NCBI GenBank assembly: GCA_947476925.1
Contig: CANJSF010000016.1
Coordinates: 29,727-93,726, forward strand
Direction: 5' to 3'
From: Rhodospirillaceae bacterium
GTDB lineage: Bacteria > Pseudomonadota > Alphaproteobacteria > Rhodospirillales > Rhodospirillaceae
DNA: 64,000 nucleotides
Under the pieces are notes generated by a model. It was not told the DNA's origin and made no database searches. It worked only from the letters and a program-made list of their open reading frames with translations. Of the stretch, positions 15,986 to 24,597 are shown piece by piece; position 1 is the first letter of the stretch, and every line of letters begins with the position of its first letter. A program made the translations under genes and the position numbers.

Positions 15986-18214
15986 TTTTTCATCACCTTT
16001 CTTTTTTCCAATGCCCGCCACGAACGAGCCGTCGACCTTTAAGCGCCGCACGGGAAAGGCTTGTAGGTTCGACAGCGATGAAAAGCCGGTGCCGAAATCA
16101 TCCATCGAAAAACTCACGCCCGCATCGTTGAGCAGGCCAAAGTTTTCGCGCACTTTTCCAGTTTTCTCCATAGCGACCGATTCGGTGATTTCAATGTCGA
16201 TGGCTTCAGCCAGCAACCCCTTGGACTTCAAACTCTCCATGACATGCTCGTGCAAATTACTGCGCCGAAACTGCACGCCGGAGACATTAAATCCGAGCTG
16301 AAGCTTTTGCAGCCCACGGGCCGTCCATTCTTGGCTTTGGCGACAAATTTCGCTGACAATCCAATCGCCAATGCTGAGGATCAAATCCGAGGATTCGGCG
16401 ATGGGTATGAACTCGCCAGGAGAAATCATGCCGCGCTTGGGATGCGACCAGCGAATCAGCGCTTCGGCCCCAATAACCAGACCACTGACCAAATCGATCT
16501 GCGGCTGGTAGGCCAGCCAAAGTTCACCGCGCTCCAGCGCATCGCGGAGATCTTCCTCAAGGCTCAAGCGTTGACGAATATCAGCATCGCGGTCGAAGTA
16601 GCTCAGCGCATGACGGCCTTGGGCTTTGGCTTGGAACATCGCAAGCTCGGCATCGGCCAGCAAACTGGCGGGGTCGGTATCGTCGTTGGGATACATCGCA
16701 ACGCCTGCCGATGCCCCCGTCTTCAGCGTACGACCATCGAGCGTCATCGGCTCCCACAACGCTTCAAACAAGCGTCGAATCGTGGCGTTGGCCGCGCCCA
16801 TATCTTTCACGCCTTCGAGCAGGATGCCAAATTCATCGCCGCCGAGCCGAGCCAAAGTGTCCGTTGTGCGCAGCAGGTGCGAGAGCCGATCTTTGGCCGT
16901 CACCAGCAGGGCGTCGCCAGTGCTGTGCCCATAGTTGGAATTGACGAACTTGAAGTTGTCCATATCGAGGAGCATCACGGCCACCATATCTCCGGCCCGC
17001 TTGGCGCGCGCCACGGCCGACGTGAGGCGCTCGATAAACAAGCCGCGATTGGGCAAGCCTGTGAGCGTGTCGTACTGCGCCAAGCGTATCAGCTCATCTT
17101 GGGTTTTCAGGCGCTCAGAAATGTCTTCTTGAATTGTCACGAATTGCGTGATGCGTCCGGTTGCGTCTCGCACGGGGCTAATGGTTTGTTCGGCAGTATA
17201 GAGTTGACCATCTTTGTGGCGGTTGATCACGCGCCCCCGCCACACATCACCACGCTTGATGCACTCTTTCATCTCGGAAAAGAATGACTCAGGATGTTGG
17301 TCGGATCGCAAGATGTCGCTGGCTTTGCCAACTAGTTCTGCATTTGTGTAGCCCGTCATGTCGCACAACGCTCGGTTGGCCCACGTCATCACGCCGTTCG
17401 GCAGCGTGATAAAAATACCGTTGGCGACGGCCTCCATGGCTTGGGTGCGCATCGCGAGTGCGGTTTCAGCATCGCGCACTTGGGTCATGTCATGAAGCAT
17501 CACCAGCGTTGCATCGTCCCCATTCCATGAAATAGGCGCGGTTCGCATCTCAACGAACGCCAGCTTATTGCCCGTCACCAGTTCAATGGAGGTCGCGTTG
17601 CCTTCAGCGCCAAACGGCAGGCCAAACTCCTGGCCTTTGAGCGCATCAGTCGGTGCGCCAAGCAGCGTGGCCGCCGCCGGGTTTACGAATGCAATGCAGC
17701 CATGGTGATCGATGACCAGCAAACCATCGGCAGATTGTTCCACGGCACGAAAATAGAGTGGAAATCCTTTGATCAGCTCTTTCTCAAAATCAGCCGCCTT
17801 TGACTGATCAACCAGGATCACCAACGACACGGCGTTCATGTCGTTCGCCGCACCACCATGAACAGGAATCACGGTGATGTCGCACATGGCTGCTTGGCTA
17901 TCAGCGCGCAGCCCCATGAATTCGCCCTGCCAAGTGCGACCTGCCTCCATCGCTGTGGCCAAGTCGAGCCAGCTGGCATTGCCCATGGTGTCGGGACCCA
18001 ATAGGCGGACGTTTTGACCCTCAGGGGTCGTCGCCGAGTCGAGGCCAACCATCTCGAGACAAGCCTCGTTGGCCCAAATTGCACGGCCAGATGGGTCGAT
18101 CACGGCTATCGCTGTGGCCGATCGCTCAAACAGCGACGACACGAGGCGCTGCCGCGCAGGCTGTTGAAATAGCTGATGAAAAGACCCGGCTTGGATACTT
18201 GCAATGCTCGACAT
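15950..18214 (-). CDS. PAS-PAS-PAS-GGDEF-EAL cyclic-di-GMP signalling protein, frameshifted near its 3' end
   Basis: As read, 754 residues: three PAS-type sensor domains (about 25-140, 150-250 and 255-370, the last with a PAC motif), a GGDEF domain (about 375-545; [10 protein letters not shown], with GGDEF at 458-462) and most of an EAL domain (from about 552; EAL at 574-576, DDFGTGFSS at 705-713). GGDEF domains make and EAL domains hydrolyse cyclic-di-GMP. At residue 743 the frame shifts, and the rest of EAL, with its EGVET motif, continues in another frame to 15792. As written, phosphodiesterase activity would be lost while the cyclase motif stays intact. ATG at 18214 has AGGAAG upstream; the frame open from 18622 overlaps the divergent receiver gene. 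No signal peptide or membrane helix is seen. Confidence 0.88.
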   Translation of the reverse strand: MSSIASIQAGSFHQLFQQPARQRLVSSLFERSATAIAVIDPSGRAIWANEACLEMVGLDSATTPEGQNVRLLGPDTMGNASWLDLATAMEAGRTWQGEFMGLRADSQAAMCDITVIPVHGGAANDMNAVSLVILVDQSKAADFEKELIKGFPLYFRAVEQSADGLLVIDHHGCIAFVNPAAATLLGAPTDALKGQEFGLPFGAEGNATSIELVTGNKLAFVEMRTAPISWNGDDATLVMLHDMTQVRDAETALAMRTQAMEAVANGIFITLPNGVMTWANRALCDMTGYTNAELVGKASDILRSDQHPESFFSEMKECIKRGDVWRGRVINRHKDGQLYTAEQTISPVRDATGRITQFVTIQEDISERLKTQDELIRLAQYDTLTGLPNRGLFIERLTSAVARAKRAGDMVAVMLLDMDNFKFVNSNYGHSTGDALLVTAKDRLSHLLRTTDTLARLGGDEFGILLEGVKDMGAANATIRRLFEALWEPMTLDGRTLKTGASAGVAMYPNDDTDPASLLADAELAMFQAKAQGRHALSYFDRDADIRQRLSLEEDLRDALERGELWLAYQPQIDLVSGLVIGAEALIRWSHPKRGMISPGEFIPIAESSDLILSIGDWIVSEICRQSQEWTARGLQKLQLGFNVSGVQFRRSNLHEHVMESLKSKGLLAEAIDIEITESVAMEKTGKVRENFGLLNDAGVSFSMDDFGTGFSSLSNLQAFPVRRLKVDGSFVAGIGKKKGDEKSSKPLSASAKA
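15986..15990 (-). other. Frameshift site: five-base homopolymer in the EAL coding sequence
   Basis: The plus strand reads a T5 run (A5 on the coding strand, within GATGAAAAATCG). Six bases would restore a full-length EAL domain. A short homopolymer is a classic site for sequencing error, natural slippage or phase variation, and the sequence alone cannot tell these apart. Confidence 0.75.
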
Positions 18215-18298
18215 GGGTAATCGCTTCCTAGCTTTGGCCGCAGGTGAAGGGTTTGGACGCCCCTGATTCGCTCTAAAAAGTTTTTTGTCACTAATGTT

Positions 18299-18327
18299 TT
18301 GATTCGAAACTATAGAGAGGATATAAA
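18299..18327 (+). promoter_or_regulatory. Candidate sigma-70-type promoter for the receiver-kaiB pair
   Basis: TTGATT at 18299-18304 and TATAAA at 18322-18327 are separated by 17 bases, a good match to the housekeeping consensus. The predicted start of transcription, near 18334, leaves a leader of about 85 bases before the receiver gene. Confidence 0.55.
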
Positions 18328-18418
18328 CTCCGTCAACGTGATTCGCATGACGCGTTGGTGGCGTTACCCAGAATGAAAGTTCAGGCCGCGTTACCGCAGT
18401 GAGTAAGGAGAAATTGCG

Positions 18419-18829
18419 ATGGGCCATGTCCTGGTAATCGATGATGACTATGGCGTACGGCAGACTTTTGCCCTGGCACTTGAAGCCTGCGGACACGAGG
18501 TCACAACCGCCGCCAGCGGGCAATTGGGCCTTGATGCGGCACGCGCGAGAAAACCAGAACTGATTTTTCTTGATCTCAAAATGCCCGGCATGACGGGCGT
18601 GGATACGCTGCGACATTTGCAAGGTATCTGCCCTGACGTACCTGTGTATGTCGTGACAGCATTTTATGAAGAATACATGGCCCCGTTGCGTGACTTGCAG
18701 CGCACCGGTGTGAACTTCGACATCGCTCGCAAACCCCTGGGATTTGCAGAAATCCGCGCCATCGCGGATGGCATGCTGTCGCTGAAGACCGGACCGATCT
18801 CGCTAATGACGGCAGGAGCAGTCCAATGA
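18419..18829 (+). CDS. Single-domain response regulator (receiver only)
   Basis: A 136-residue CheY-like receiver with no output domain. The acidic pocket is D8-D9-D10 (VIDDDYG), the phospho-acceptor is D52 (FLDLKMPG), the switch threonine is T80 and the conserved lysine is K105 (ARKPLG), so phosphorylation should be possible. AAGGAGA lies about 7 bases before the ATG. It overlaps the kaiB-like gene as ATGA and is divergent from the PAS-GGDEF-EAL gene. No histidine kinase is encoded nearby, so the phosphodonor is unknown. Stand-alone receivers usually act through protein contact or as phosphate sinks. Confidence 0.92.
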   Translation: MGHVLVIDDDYGVRQTFALALEACGHEVTTAASGQLGLDAARARKPELIFLDLKMPGMTGVDTLRHLQGICPDVPVYVVTAFYEEYMAPLRDLQRTGVNFDIARKPLGFAEIRAIADGMLSLKTGPISLMTAGAVQ

Positions 18830-19146
18830 ATGCCCTGACCAAACCAACGCGCCGTGTCTCGATGCGATTATTTGTCGCAGGAGCGACCGCCAGTTCCGAG
18901 AAAGCCAAAGCTGCACTGAATACGATTTGCGATGATTTACGCGCGCGCGCGCCGGGCCATGATGTTGACCTGGAAATCATCGACGTGCTGGCCGATCCTG
19001 ATACCGCGCTGCTGAACCAAGTGTTTGCGACGCCAACCGTGATCAGAGTCTCACCGGGGCCTGCGCGTCGCCTGTTTGGCGATTTATCTTCACCGGAAAT
19101 GGTGACAATTGGTTTGCAGCTCTCGCCGGAGACAACGCCCGCGTAA
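18826..19146 (+). CDS. KaiB-like thioredoxin-fold protein
   Basis: A 106-residue protein with the KaiB pattern: MRLFVAGATASSEKAKAALN at the start, LEIIDVLADPDTALLNQVFA in the middle and ATPTVIRVSPGPARRLFGDL near the end. In cyanobacteria KaiB is a fold-switching partner of the KaiC ATPase; related proteins in proteobacteria often sit with KaiC, receivers or histidine kinases. No KaiC or KaiA is encoded in this window. It is translationally coupled (ATGA overlap, with AGGAG upstream) to a lone receiver. Membership of the KaiB domain family is clear; a clock role is not implied. Confidence 0.88.
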   Translation: MNALTKPTRRVSMRLFVAGATASSEKAKAALNTICDDLRARAPGHDVDLEIIDVLADPDTALLNQVFATPTVIRVSPGPARRLFGDLSSPEMVTIGLQLSPETTPA

Positions 19147-19222
19147 GCGGGAAAGCAGTTGATTGCAGAGCTCTATTCTTCCAGCATTACGGCATTGAAG
19201 CACCTAATTGCTGGAGAAAATT

Positions 19223-19993
19223 GTGACTCACATTTTGGTTACTGGCGCGTCATCGGGGATTGGCGAGGCCCTAGCCTTGCACTACGCCGCCTCTGGGAAC
19301 CGCCTGAGCTTGCTGGGTCGCAATCTTGAGAGAACCCAAGCAGTCGCAACGGCCTGCCGTGCCAAAGGCGCAGCCGTGTCGGCCATTAGTCTTGATGTGC
19401 AAAACGCAGCAGACATGGAAGCCTGGGTGCAAACTTGCGATAACGAGCTACCCTTAGATGTGGTGATCGCCAATGCCGGCGTCTCAGCCGGTAGCGGTGG
19501 TGCCGGAGAAAGTGCCGACCAGACCCGACAAATTTTCTCAATCAACGTCAACGGCATCTTCAATACCGTGCTGCCTGCGATGGCTGTGATGCGCCCACGC
19601 CACCGTGGCCAGATTGCCATCATGAGTTCCATCGCTGGGTTTCGGGGTTTGCCCAGTGCGCCCGCCTACTGCGCCTCTAAAGCCGCCGTCAAAGTGTGGG
19701 GCGAAGGGTTACGAGGTCAGTTAGCGCGCGACAACATCAGCGTGTCGGTAATTTGCCCAGGCTTCGTTGTCAGCGGCATCTCGCGGCGGAACCGCTTCCC
19801 GATGCCGTTTCTAATGCAAACCGCTGATGCAGCAAAGTTGATCGCCATGGGCCTTGCTGCCAATCGTGGGCGCATTGCATTCCCCTGGCCAATGGCCATC
19901 ATGGCCTGGATCATGACGACGTTGCCTGACGCTTTGATTGGCGCAGTAACGTCGCGACTGCCGCGAAAAGACGAACTGCCTGCGCAACCCTAA
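19223..19993 (+). CDS. Short-chain dehydrogenase/reductase (SDR)
   Basis: A 256-residue classical-type SDR: the cofactor motif TGASSGIG at residues 7-14, structural NAG (VIANAGVS), catalytic Ser in MSSIAG, and the YCASK Tyr-Lys pair. The tail contains a hydrophobic segment (FPWPMAIMAWIMTTLPDALIG) that might associate with the membrane. The substrate is unknown. The GTG at 19223 with GGAGA five bases upstream is the best start; a TTG at 19208 is in frame but lies within that ribosome-binding site. The 3' end overlaps the convergent TerC-family gene by four bases. Confidence 0.88.
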   Translation: MTHILVTGASSGIGEALALHYAASGNRLSLLGRNLERTQAVATACRAKGAAVSAISLDVQNAADMEAWVQTCDNELPLDVVIANAGVSAGSGGAGESADQTRQIFSINVNGIFNTVLPAMAVMRPRHRGQIAIMSSIAGFRGLPSAPAYCASKAAVKVWGEGLRGQLARDNISVSVICPGFVVSGISRRNRFPMPFLMQTADAAKLIAMGLAANRGRIAFPWPMAIMAWIMTTLPDALIGAVTSRLPRKDELPAQP

Positions 19994-20916
19994 GCGGTGC
20001 GCGCTGAACGCCGAAAAACCCACGCCGTCGCTTCACCGATTACGATTGCAATGACGGCAGCGAACACGGGGCGCAGACCATGCACAACTTGCATGAGCGC
20101 GCTTTCGCCTGCAGCCGGTGCCGTATCACCCAAATTGTAAGCAACTGCACCCAGCGCAAAAACAGCGACGCGGATCAGCACGGCGCGGACCAGAAAAACT
20201 GCGGCGCCGGCGGCAACTTCTTCAGCAACAATTTCAGCGGTCACCTTTTGTATCGGCGCCAGCAGACGGCTGACAACGATGACCAAAATTGCCCCCATAA
20301 GTGGTGCAAGGTCATGAAGCCAAAGCGCATTCTGCTTAATCCATTCTTCCAACCCATGATCAGTGACAATCACTTCACCACCGATGTAGCCAATCAGCGC
20401 CGCCCCTCCCGGTACAATCACTGGATAGCGTTCGATCAACTTGATCAGCATGGTCGCACCATAAACAACCATGGGCACACTAATGATCAGCCCGGCGATC
20501 AGCAGCACGGTGTCGCCCTTCGCGGCCGCGGCAACGGCAATGACGTTGTCTAAGCTCATGACAGCATCAGCAACTACGACCACACGCACCGCGTGCCAAA
20601 TATTGCGCGCGGCGTCTATTTCTCCACCATCATCGTCACCCACCACCAGCTTGTAGCCCACCCAGAACAACAACAGACCGCCGAACACTTTGAGATACGG
20701 CACGGTCAACAAGTAGACGATGAAGATCGTGAAGATGATCCGCAACACCACGGCCACGCCCGAGCCCAGGGCAATGCCCCATTTTTGTTGCTTTGGCGGC
20801 AAGCTGCGGCAGGCCAAGGCGATGACCACCGCATTGTCGCCGGATAACACAACATTGACGCCAATGATTGTGAGCAGTGCCGCCCAGGTTTCAGGATTAG
20901 CGAGGTACTCTAACAT
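19990..20916 (-). CDS. TerC/YjbE-family integral membrane protein (probable metal exporter)
   Basis: A 308-residue polytopic membrane protein with the TerC signatures GVNVVLSGDNAVVIALA in the first helix and VVADAVMSLDNVIAVAAAA in a later one; the acidic residues in these SGDN and SLDN motifs are proposed metal ligands. Family members export Mn2+ or supply metal to exported enzymes; tellurite resistance is the historical label. After the family core (about 1-200) comes a C-terminal extension with further helices (about 225-305). It starts 5 bases after another TerC-family gene, suggesting co-transcription. Confidence 0.88.
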   Translation of the reverse strand: MLEYLANPETWAALLTIIGVNVVLSGDNAVVIALACRSLPPKQQKWGIALGSGVAVVLRIIFTIFIVYLLTVPYLKVFGGLLLFWVGYKLVVGDDDGGEIDAARNIWHAVRVVVVADAVMSLDNVIAVAAAAKGDTVLLIAGLIISVPMVVYGATMLIKLIERYPVIVPGGAALIGYIGGEVIVTDHGLEEWIKQNALWLHDLAPLMGAILVIVVSRLLAPIQKVTAEIVAEEVAAGAAVFLVRAVLIRVAVFALGAVAYNLGDTAPAAGESALMQVVHGLRPVFAAVIAIVIGEATAWVFRRSARTA

Positions 20917-20921
20917 TGAAA

Positions 20922-21641
20922 TTAGAGACCAGACTTTGATCGCTTGCGTCGAACCAACAAATTCAAGGTTTCATTGAGTGCCGAGAACGCGATGGCGAAA
21001 TACAGGTACCCGCGCGGAATGTGTACGTGCGCCGCATCGGCCACCAACGCCATGCCAATGAGCAACAAAAATCCCAGTGCAAGCATTTTAACGGTTGGAT
21101 GGCGATTGACGAAATTACTGACCGGAGTGGCCGCGAATAGCATAATCAGAATGGCGACGACGATCGCCGCGATCATCACTGGTAAATTATCGGTCATGCC
21201 AACCGCTGTGATTACGGAATCAAGCGAAAAGACCAGGTCGAGAATAACGATCTGAACAATGGTTGCAGCAAACGAAGACTTTACCGCGTGTTCGCCTTCT
21301 TCTTGGCCTTCCATCATGTTGTGAACTTCTGCGGTCGCCTTGTAGAGCAAGAACAGACCGCCCAAGCCCAAAATGACATCGCGCCACGACATATCGTAAC
21401 CGCCAAAACTCATGACCGGTTCCGTCAGGCCCGCGATCCACGACAAACTCATGAGCAACGCGACGCGCATGCCCAACGCCAATGACAATCCGATGCGGCG
21501 CGCTTTGGCTTGTTGGTCAGCTGGCAAGCGAGATGTAACGATCGACAGGAAGATAATATTGTCGATGCCCAGCACAATCTCGAGCGCCGTAAGCGTGAGG
21601 AAGGCAGCCCAAACATTAAAATCAGTCAACATCTCGATCAT
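20922..21641 (-). CDS. TerC/YgdQ-family integral membrane protein (probable metal exporter)
   Basis: A 239-residue protein with seven or so hydrophobic helices and the paired TerC motifs LEIVLGIDNIIFLSIV (about residues 20-35) and LDLVFSLDSVITAVGM (about 134-149). The Asn in GIDN and the acidic residues are the expected metal ligands. It is a diverged paralogue of the gene immediately downstream. Only 41 bases separate it from mltG upstream, so no yybP-ykoY manganese riboswitch fits there; it may be read from the fab-mltG transcript. Confidence 0.88.
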   Translation of the reverse strand: MIEMLTDFNVWAAFLTLTALEIVLGIDNIIFLSIVTSRLPADQQAKARRIGLSLALGMRVALLMSLSWIAGLTEPVMSFGGYDMSWRDVILGLGGLFLLYKATAEVHNMMEGQEEGEHAVKSSFAATIVQIVILDLVFSLDSVITAVGMTDNLPVMIAAIVVAILIMLFAATPVSNFVNRHPTVKMLALGFLLLIGMALVADAAHVHIPRGYLYFAIAFSALNETLNLLVRRKRSKSGL

Positions 21642-21682
21642 CGAAATCTCACTTCAAAAATAAATCGTCGCCCGACTATATC

Positions 21683-22744
21683 TCAGGTCTTAGTCCTTTT
21701 CTCTGGCGCTTTTTTTGCCGGCAATGCTTGTGTATTCGCCTTGGCCGCAGAGGGCTTTTCTGCTTTTGGGCTGGGTGCTGCGTCAATTTTGCGCCAGCGG
21801 GCCACGTTTCGATTGTGCTCGGCAAGCGTCGCGGCAAAGGCATGCCCGCCAGTTCCATCGGCAACAAAATACAGCGCATCCGTTTCTTCAGGCTGCAACA
21901 CAGCAGCGATTGCCGCACGGCCCGGATGGCAAATCGGCGAAGGGGGCAAGCGGTCGATCAGATAGGTATTAAATGCCGACGGCGCAGCAAGGTCTTGACG
22001 CGTTAAATCCCGGTTCAAACCGGTTGGATTGATGCCGTAAATCACGGTCGGATCAGATTGCAACCGCATCTTCTTTTTAAGGCGATTGATAAACACCCCT
22101 GCCACTTTGGGACGCTCGGCCGCAATGCCGGTTTCTTTTTCAACAATAGCGGCAAGCGTCATTGCCTCTTCCGGTGAGGCTAATGGCAAGTCGGGTTTGC
22201 GAGCAGCCCATAATTCGGCGAGCGCGGTCTCGCGCGCCTTGCGCATACGAGCGATCAGCGCCGCTTTGGTATCGCCCCATTCATAGCGGTATGTTTCGGG
22301 CAACAAATCACCATCGGCAATGTTATTGGAGCTATCGCCCGTCAGCCCATCTGCCGCCAAAACAATACGCATAATCTCAGCGGTAACCAGCCCCTCAGGA
22401 ATTGTAACAAATCGCGCAACAACCTCGCGCTTGACCATTTTGTCGACAACGGCGGTAACCGAACTTTTGGACTCAAAGCGATATTCGCCCGGCTTGAGGC
22501 TTCTTTCCTTGCCGCTGCGACGCGCCTCGAATTGAAACAACAGATCGCTGGCCACAACATCGGCATCGGCCAACTGTGTTGCAATGTTGCCCAGGCCCGT
22601 TCCTGGGCGAATGATAATGGTAACGTCTTGGGTCAGTGGGCCGGGCTGGGTGACGGCGTTGAGCGACCATAAATACAGGCCAATAACGCCAGCAAGCAAC
22701 AACGCGACCAGCGACAGACCGGCAGTGAAAAGCCGTTCGCGCAT
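21683..22744 (-). CDS. mltG: Endolytic murein transglycosylase MltG
   Basis: Cleaves nascent peptidoglycan strands and so helps set glycan length. The 353-residue product has one N-terminal membrane anchor (about residues 7-29), a LysM-like region and the YceG catalytic domain with the active-site Glu in AIVEKETGIA, followed by FINRLKKKMRLQSDPTVIYG. The C-terminal tail of about 30 residues is Lys/Ala/Pro-rich. I took the ATG at 22744; a TTG at 22753, immediately after the fabF stop, is in frame but less likely. The fabF-mltG order is conserved in alphaproteobacteria. Confidence 0.93.
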   Translation of the reverse strand: MRERLFTAGLSLVALLLAGVIGLYLWSLNAVTQPGPLTQDVTIIIRPGTGLGNIATQLADADVVASDLLFQFEARRSGKERSLKPGEYRFESKSSVTAVVDKMVKREVVARFVTIPEGLVTAEIMRIVLAADGLTGDSSNNIADGDLLPETYRYEWGDTKAALIARMRKARETALAELWAARKPDLPLASPEEAMTLAAIVEKETGIAAERPKVAGVFINRLKKKMRLQSDPTVIYGINPTGLNRDLTRQDLAAPSAFNTYLIDRLPPSPICHPGRAAIAAVLQPEETDALYFVADGTGGHAFAATLAEHNRNVARWRKIDAAPSPKAEKPSAAKANTQALPAKKAPEKRTKT

Positions 22745-22753
22745 GGATGTCAA

Positions 22754-24028
22754 TTACGGCGCCGGGCCGATAACAAGTGCCGCGTTTGTGCCGCCAAACC
22801 CAAATGAGTTCGACAACGCATAGCGAATGCGGCGCTTTTTGGCTTGATGGGGCACTAGGTCGATATCGCAGCCCTCGGACGGATCATCGAGGTTCAATGT
22901 CGGCGGCGCCACTTGATCACGCAACGCCAAGATCGAGAATATCGCTTCCACGGCACCGGCTGCGCCCAATAAGTGACCGATGGCCGATTTGGTCGATGAC
23001 ATTGAGAGTTGATACGCGGCATCGCCGAACATGCGCTTGACGGCGTTGAGTTCGATCTCATCACCTTTCGGCGTCGAAGTGCCGTGGGCATTAATGTAAT
23101 CGATGTCTGCGGGGTTGAGCTTAGCGTCTCGCAGCGCGCCACGCATCGCACGAAAGCCACCTGAGCCGTCCTCGGCAGGCGCTGTGATGTGGTAAGCATC
23201 ACCCGCGAGGCCATAGCCTAAAATTTCGCCATATATTTTAGCGCCGCGCTTTTTGGCGTGTTCGTATTCTTCCAGCACCACAACGCCCGAGCCCTCACCC
23301 ATGACAAAGCCATCGCGGCCTTTGTCCCAGGGCCGCGAGGCGCGGGTTGGCGTATCGTTGTAGGAGGTTGATAAAGCTTTGGCGGCGGCAAACCCGGCCA
23401 AACCTAATCGACACAGCGCCGATTCAGCACCGCCGGCCAGCATAATGTCAGCGTCGCCGTACTTGATCAGGCGGCAGGCATCACCAATAGCGTGGGCCCC
23501 CGTGGCGCAGGCTGTCACGGGGGCGTGGTTGGGGCCTTTGAAACCATGTTTGATCGAGACCTGCCCCGAGGCGAGGTTGATTAAACTTGCAGGGATAAAG
23601 AACGGGCTGACGCGACGCGGACCCTGAGTGGCCAAAACTTGGGCCGTTTCATCGATGGTGAACAGGCCGCCGATGCCAGAACCAATCATCACGCCAGTTC
23701 GTTCGCGCTCATCATCGGTTGCCGGCACCCAGCCAGAATCTTTTACAGCTTCATCAGCAGCTGCGATGGCATAGACAATAAAGTCGTCCATGCGACGGCG
23801 CTCTTTCGGACTAACAAAATCATCAACATTGAGACGCAGCGGATGGCCGTCTTCCGTCGGAACAGCGCCGCCAATCCGGCAGGGCATGTCGTCAACTTTG
23901 AAACGCGTCACGGGTGCAATACCCGATTTTGCAGCGAGCAAACTTTCCCAATTGCCGCTCACGCCACACCCGAGCGGTGTGACTAAGCCCATTCCGGTAA
24001 CAACGACACGCTTTTGTTCAAAGCCCAT
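22754..24028 (-). CDS. fabF: 3-oxoacyl-[acyl-carrier-protein] synthase II
   Basis: Condenses malonyl-ACP with acyl-ACP in fatty-acid elongation, including the step governing unsaturated chain length. The 424-residue protein has the thiolase-fold Cys-His-His triad: C174 in TACATGAHA, His in NAHGTSTPKGD and His in SAIGHLLGAAG. The glycine-rich end FGFGGTNAALV is intact. It lies downstream of acpP and upstream of mltG on one strand. Confidence 0.97.
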   Translation of the reverse strand: MGFEQKRVVVTGMGLVTPLGCGVSGNWESLLAAKSGIAPVTRFKVDDMPCRIGGAVPTEDGHPLRLNVDDFVSPKERRRMDDFIVYAIAAADEAVKDSGWVPATDDERERTGVMIGSGIGGLFTIDETAQVLATQGPRRVSPFFIPASLINLASGQVSIKHGFKGPNHAPVTACATGAHAIGDACRLIKYGDADIMLAGGAESALCRLGLAGFAAAKALSTSYNDTPTRASRPWDKGRDGFVMGEGSGVVVLEEYEHAKKRGAKIYGEILGYGLAGDAYHITAPAEDGSGGFRAMRGALRDAKLNPADIDYINAHGTSTPKGDEIELNAVKRMFGDAAYQLSMSSTKSAIGHLLGAAGAVEAIFSILALRDQVAPPTLNLDDPSEGCDIDLVPHQAKKRRIRYALSNSFGFGGTNAALVIGPAP

Positions 24029-24175
24029 GATCGATTGACCCCTATCGACGACGGCTACAGATCAGCCAAGTGCGTACAGACCTATAAACGGCGATGGGAC
24101 CCGGACGAGTCCAGGCCCCATTCGAAATGTGGTGTCGGCGAACGCGCAACGCCCGCCCAAGTGGCCCAAGGGCCG

Positions 24176-24415
24176 TTACTTCTTCGCGTTCGCGTCGATG
24201 AACGCGATTGCGTCTTTGACAGTAAGAATTTTTTCTGCGGCGTCGTCAGGAATTTCCACGCCAAACTCTTCTTCAAACGCCATAACCAATTCGACGGTGT
24301 CTAAGCTGTCGGCACCCAAATCGTCGATAAAGCTGGCGTTATCTGTCACCTTGGCTTCTTCAACGCCCAAATGTTCGACGACAATTTTCTTCACGCGCTC
24401 GGCGACCGTGCTCAT
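24176..24415 (-). CDS. acpP: Acyl carrier protein
   Basis: A 79-residue acidic carrier protein holding growing acyl chains on 4'-phosphopantetheine. The attachment serine is S37 in [12 protein letters not shown], the DSL motif recognised by holo-ACP synthase. A purine-rich ribosome-binding site (GAGGAAAGAGGA) precedes the ATG. About 150 bases separate it from fabF and about 180 from fabG, so it may have its own promoter or be enriched by processing, as seen for acpP elsewhere. Confidence 0.97.
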   Translation of the reverse strand: MSTVAERVKKIVVEHLGVEEAKVTDNASFIDDLGADSLDTVELVMAFEEEFGVEIPDDAAEKILTVKDAIAFIDANAKK

Positions 24416-24597
24416 TCCTCTTTCCTCACGCTATTTAATGATTTGGATGACGTACTTCGAGATCTTCGTGACTTAACGGATTCTTCGGCTTTGGGCGGCG
24501 GCGCTTGTGACCAGCTGCCGAAAGCGGGAGCGTGGTAGCATATCCCCCTGGGCTTGGCTAGGGCCGCAGCCAGTGGTGTAAGAGGCTGTAATTACGA

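Noticed and set aside
16244..17287. 347-codon plus-strand open frame opposite the GGDEF-EAL gene
   Set aside because: It lies wholly antisense to well-recognised GGDEF and EAL coding sequence and has no recognisable domain; it is a shadow frame.
21642..21682. Possible yybP-ykoY manganese riboswitch before the TerC genes
   Set aside because: Only 41 bases separate mltG and the first TerC gene, too short for the element, and no matching helices are seen.
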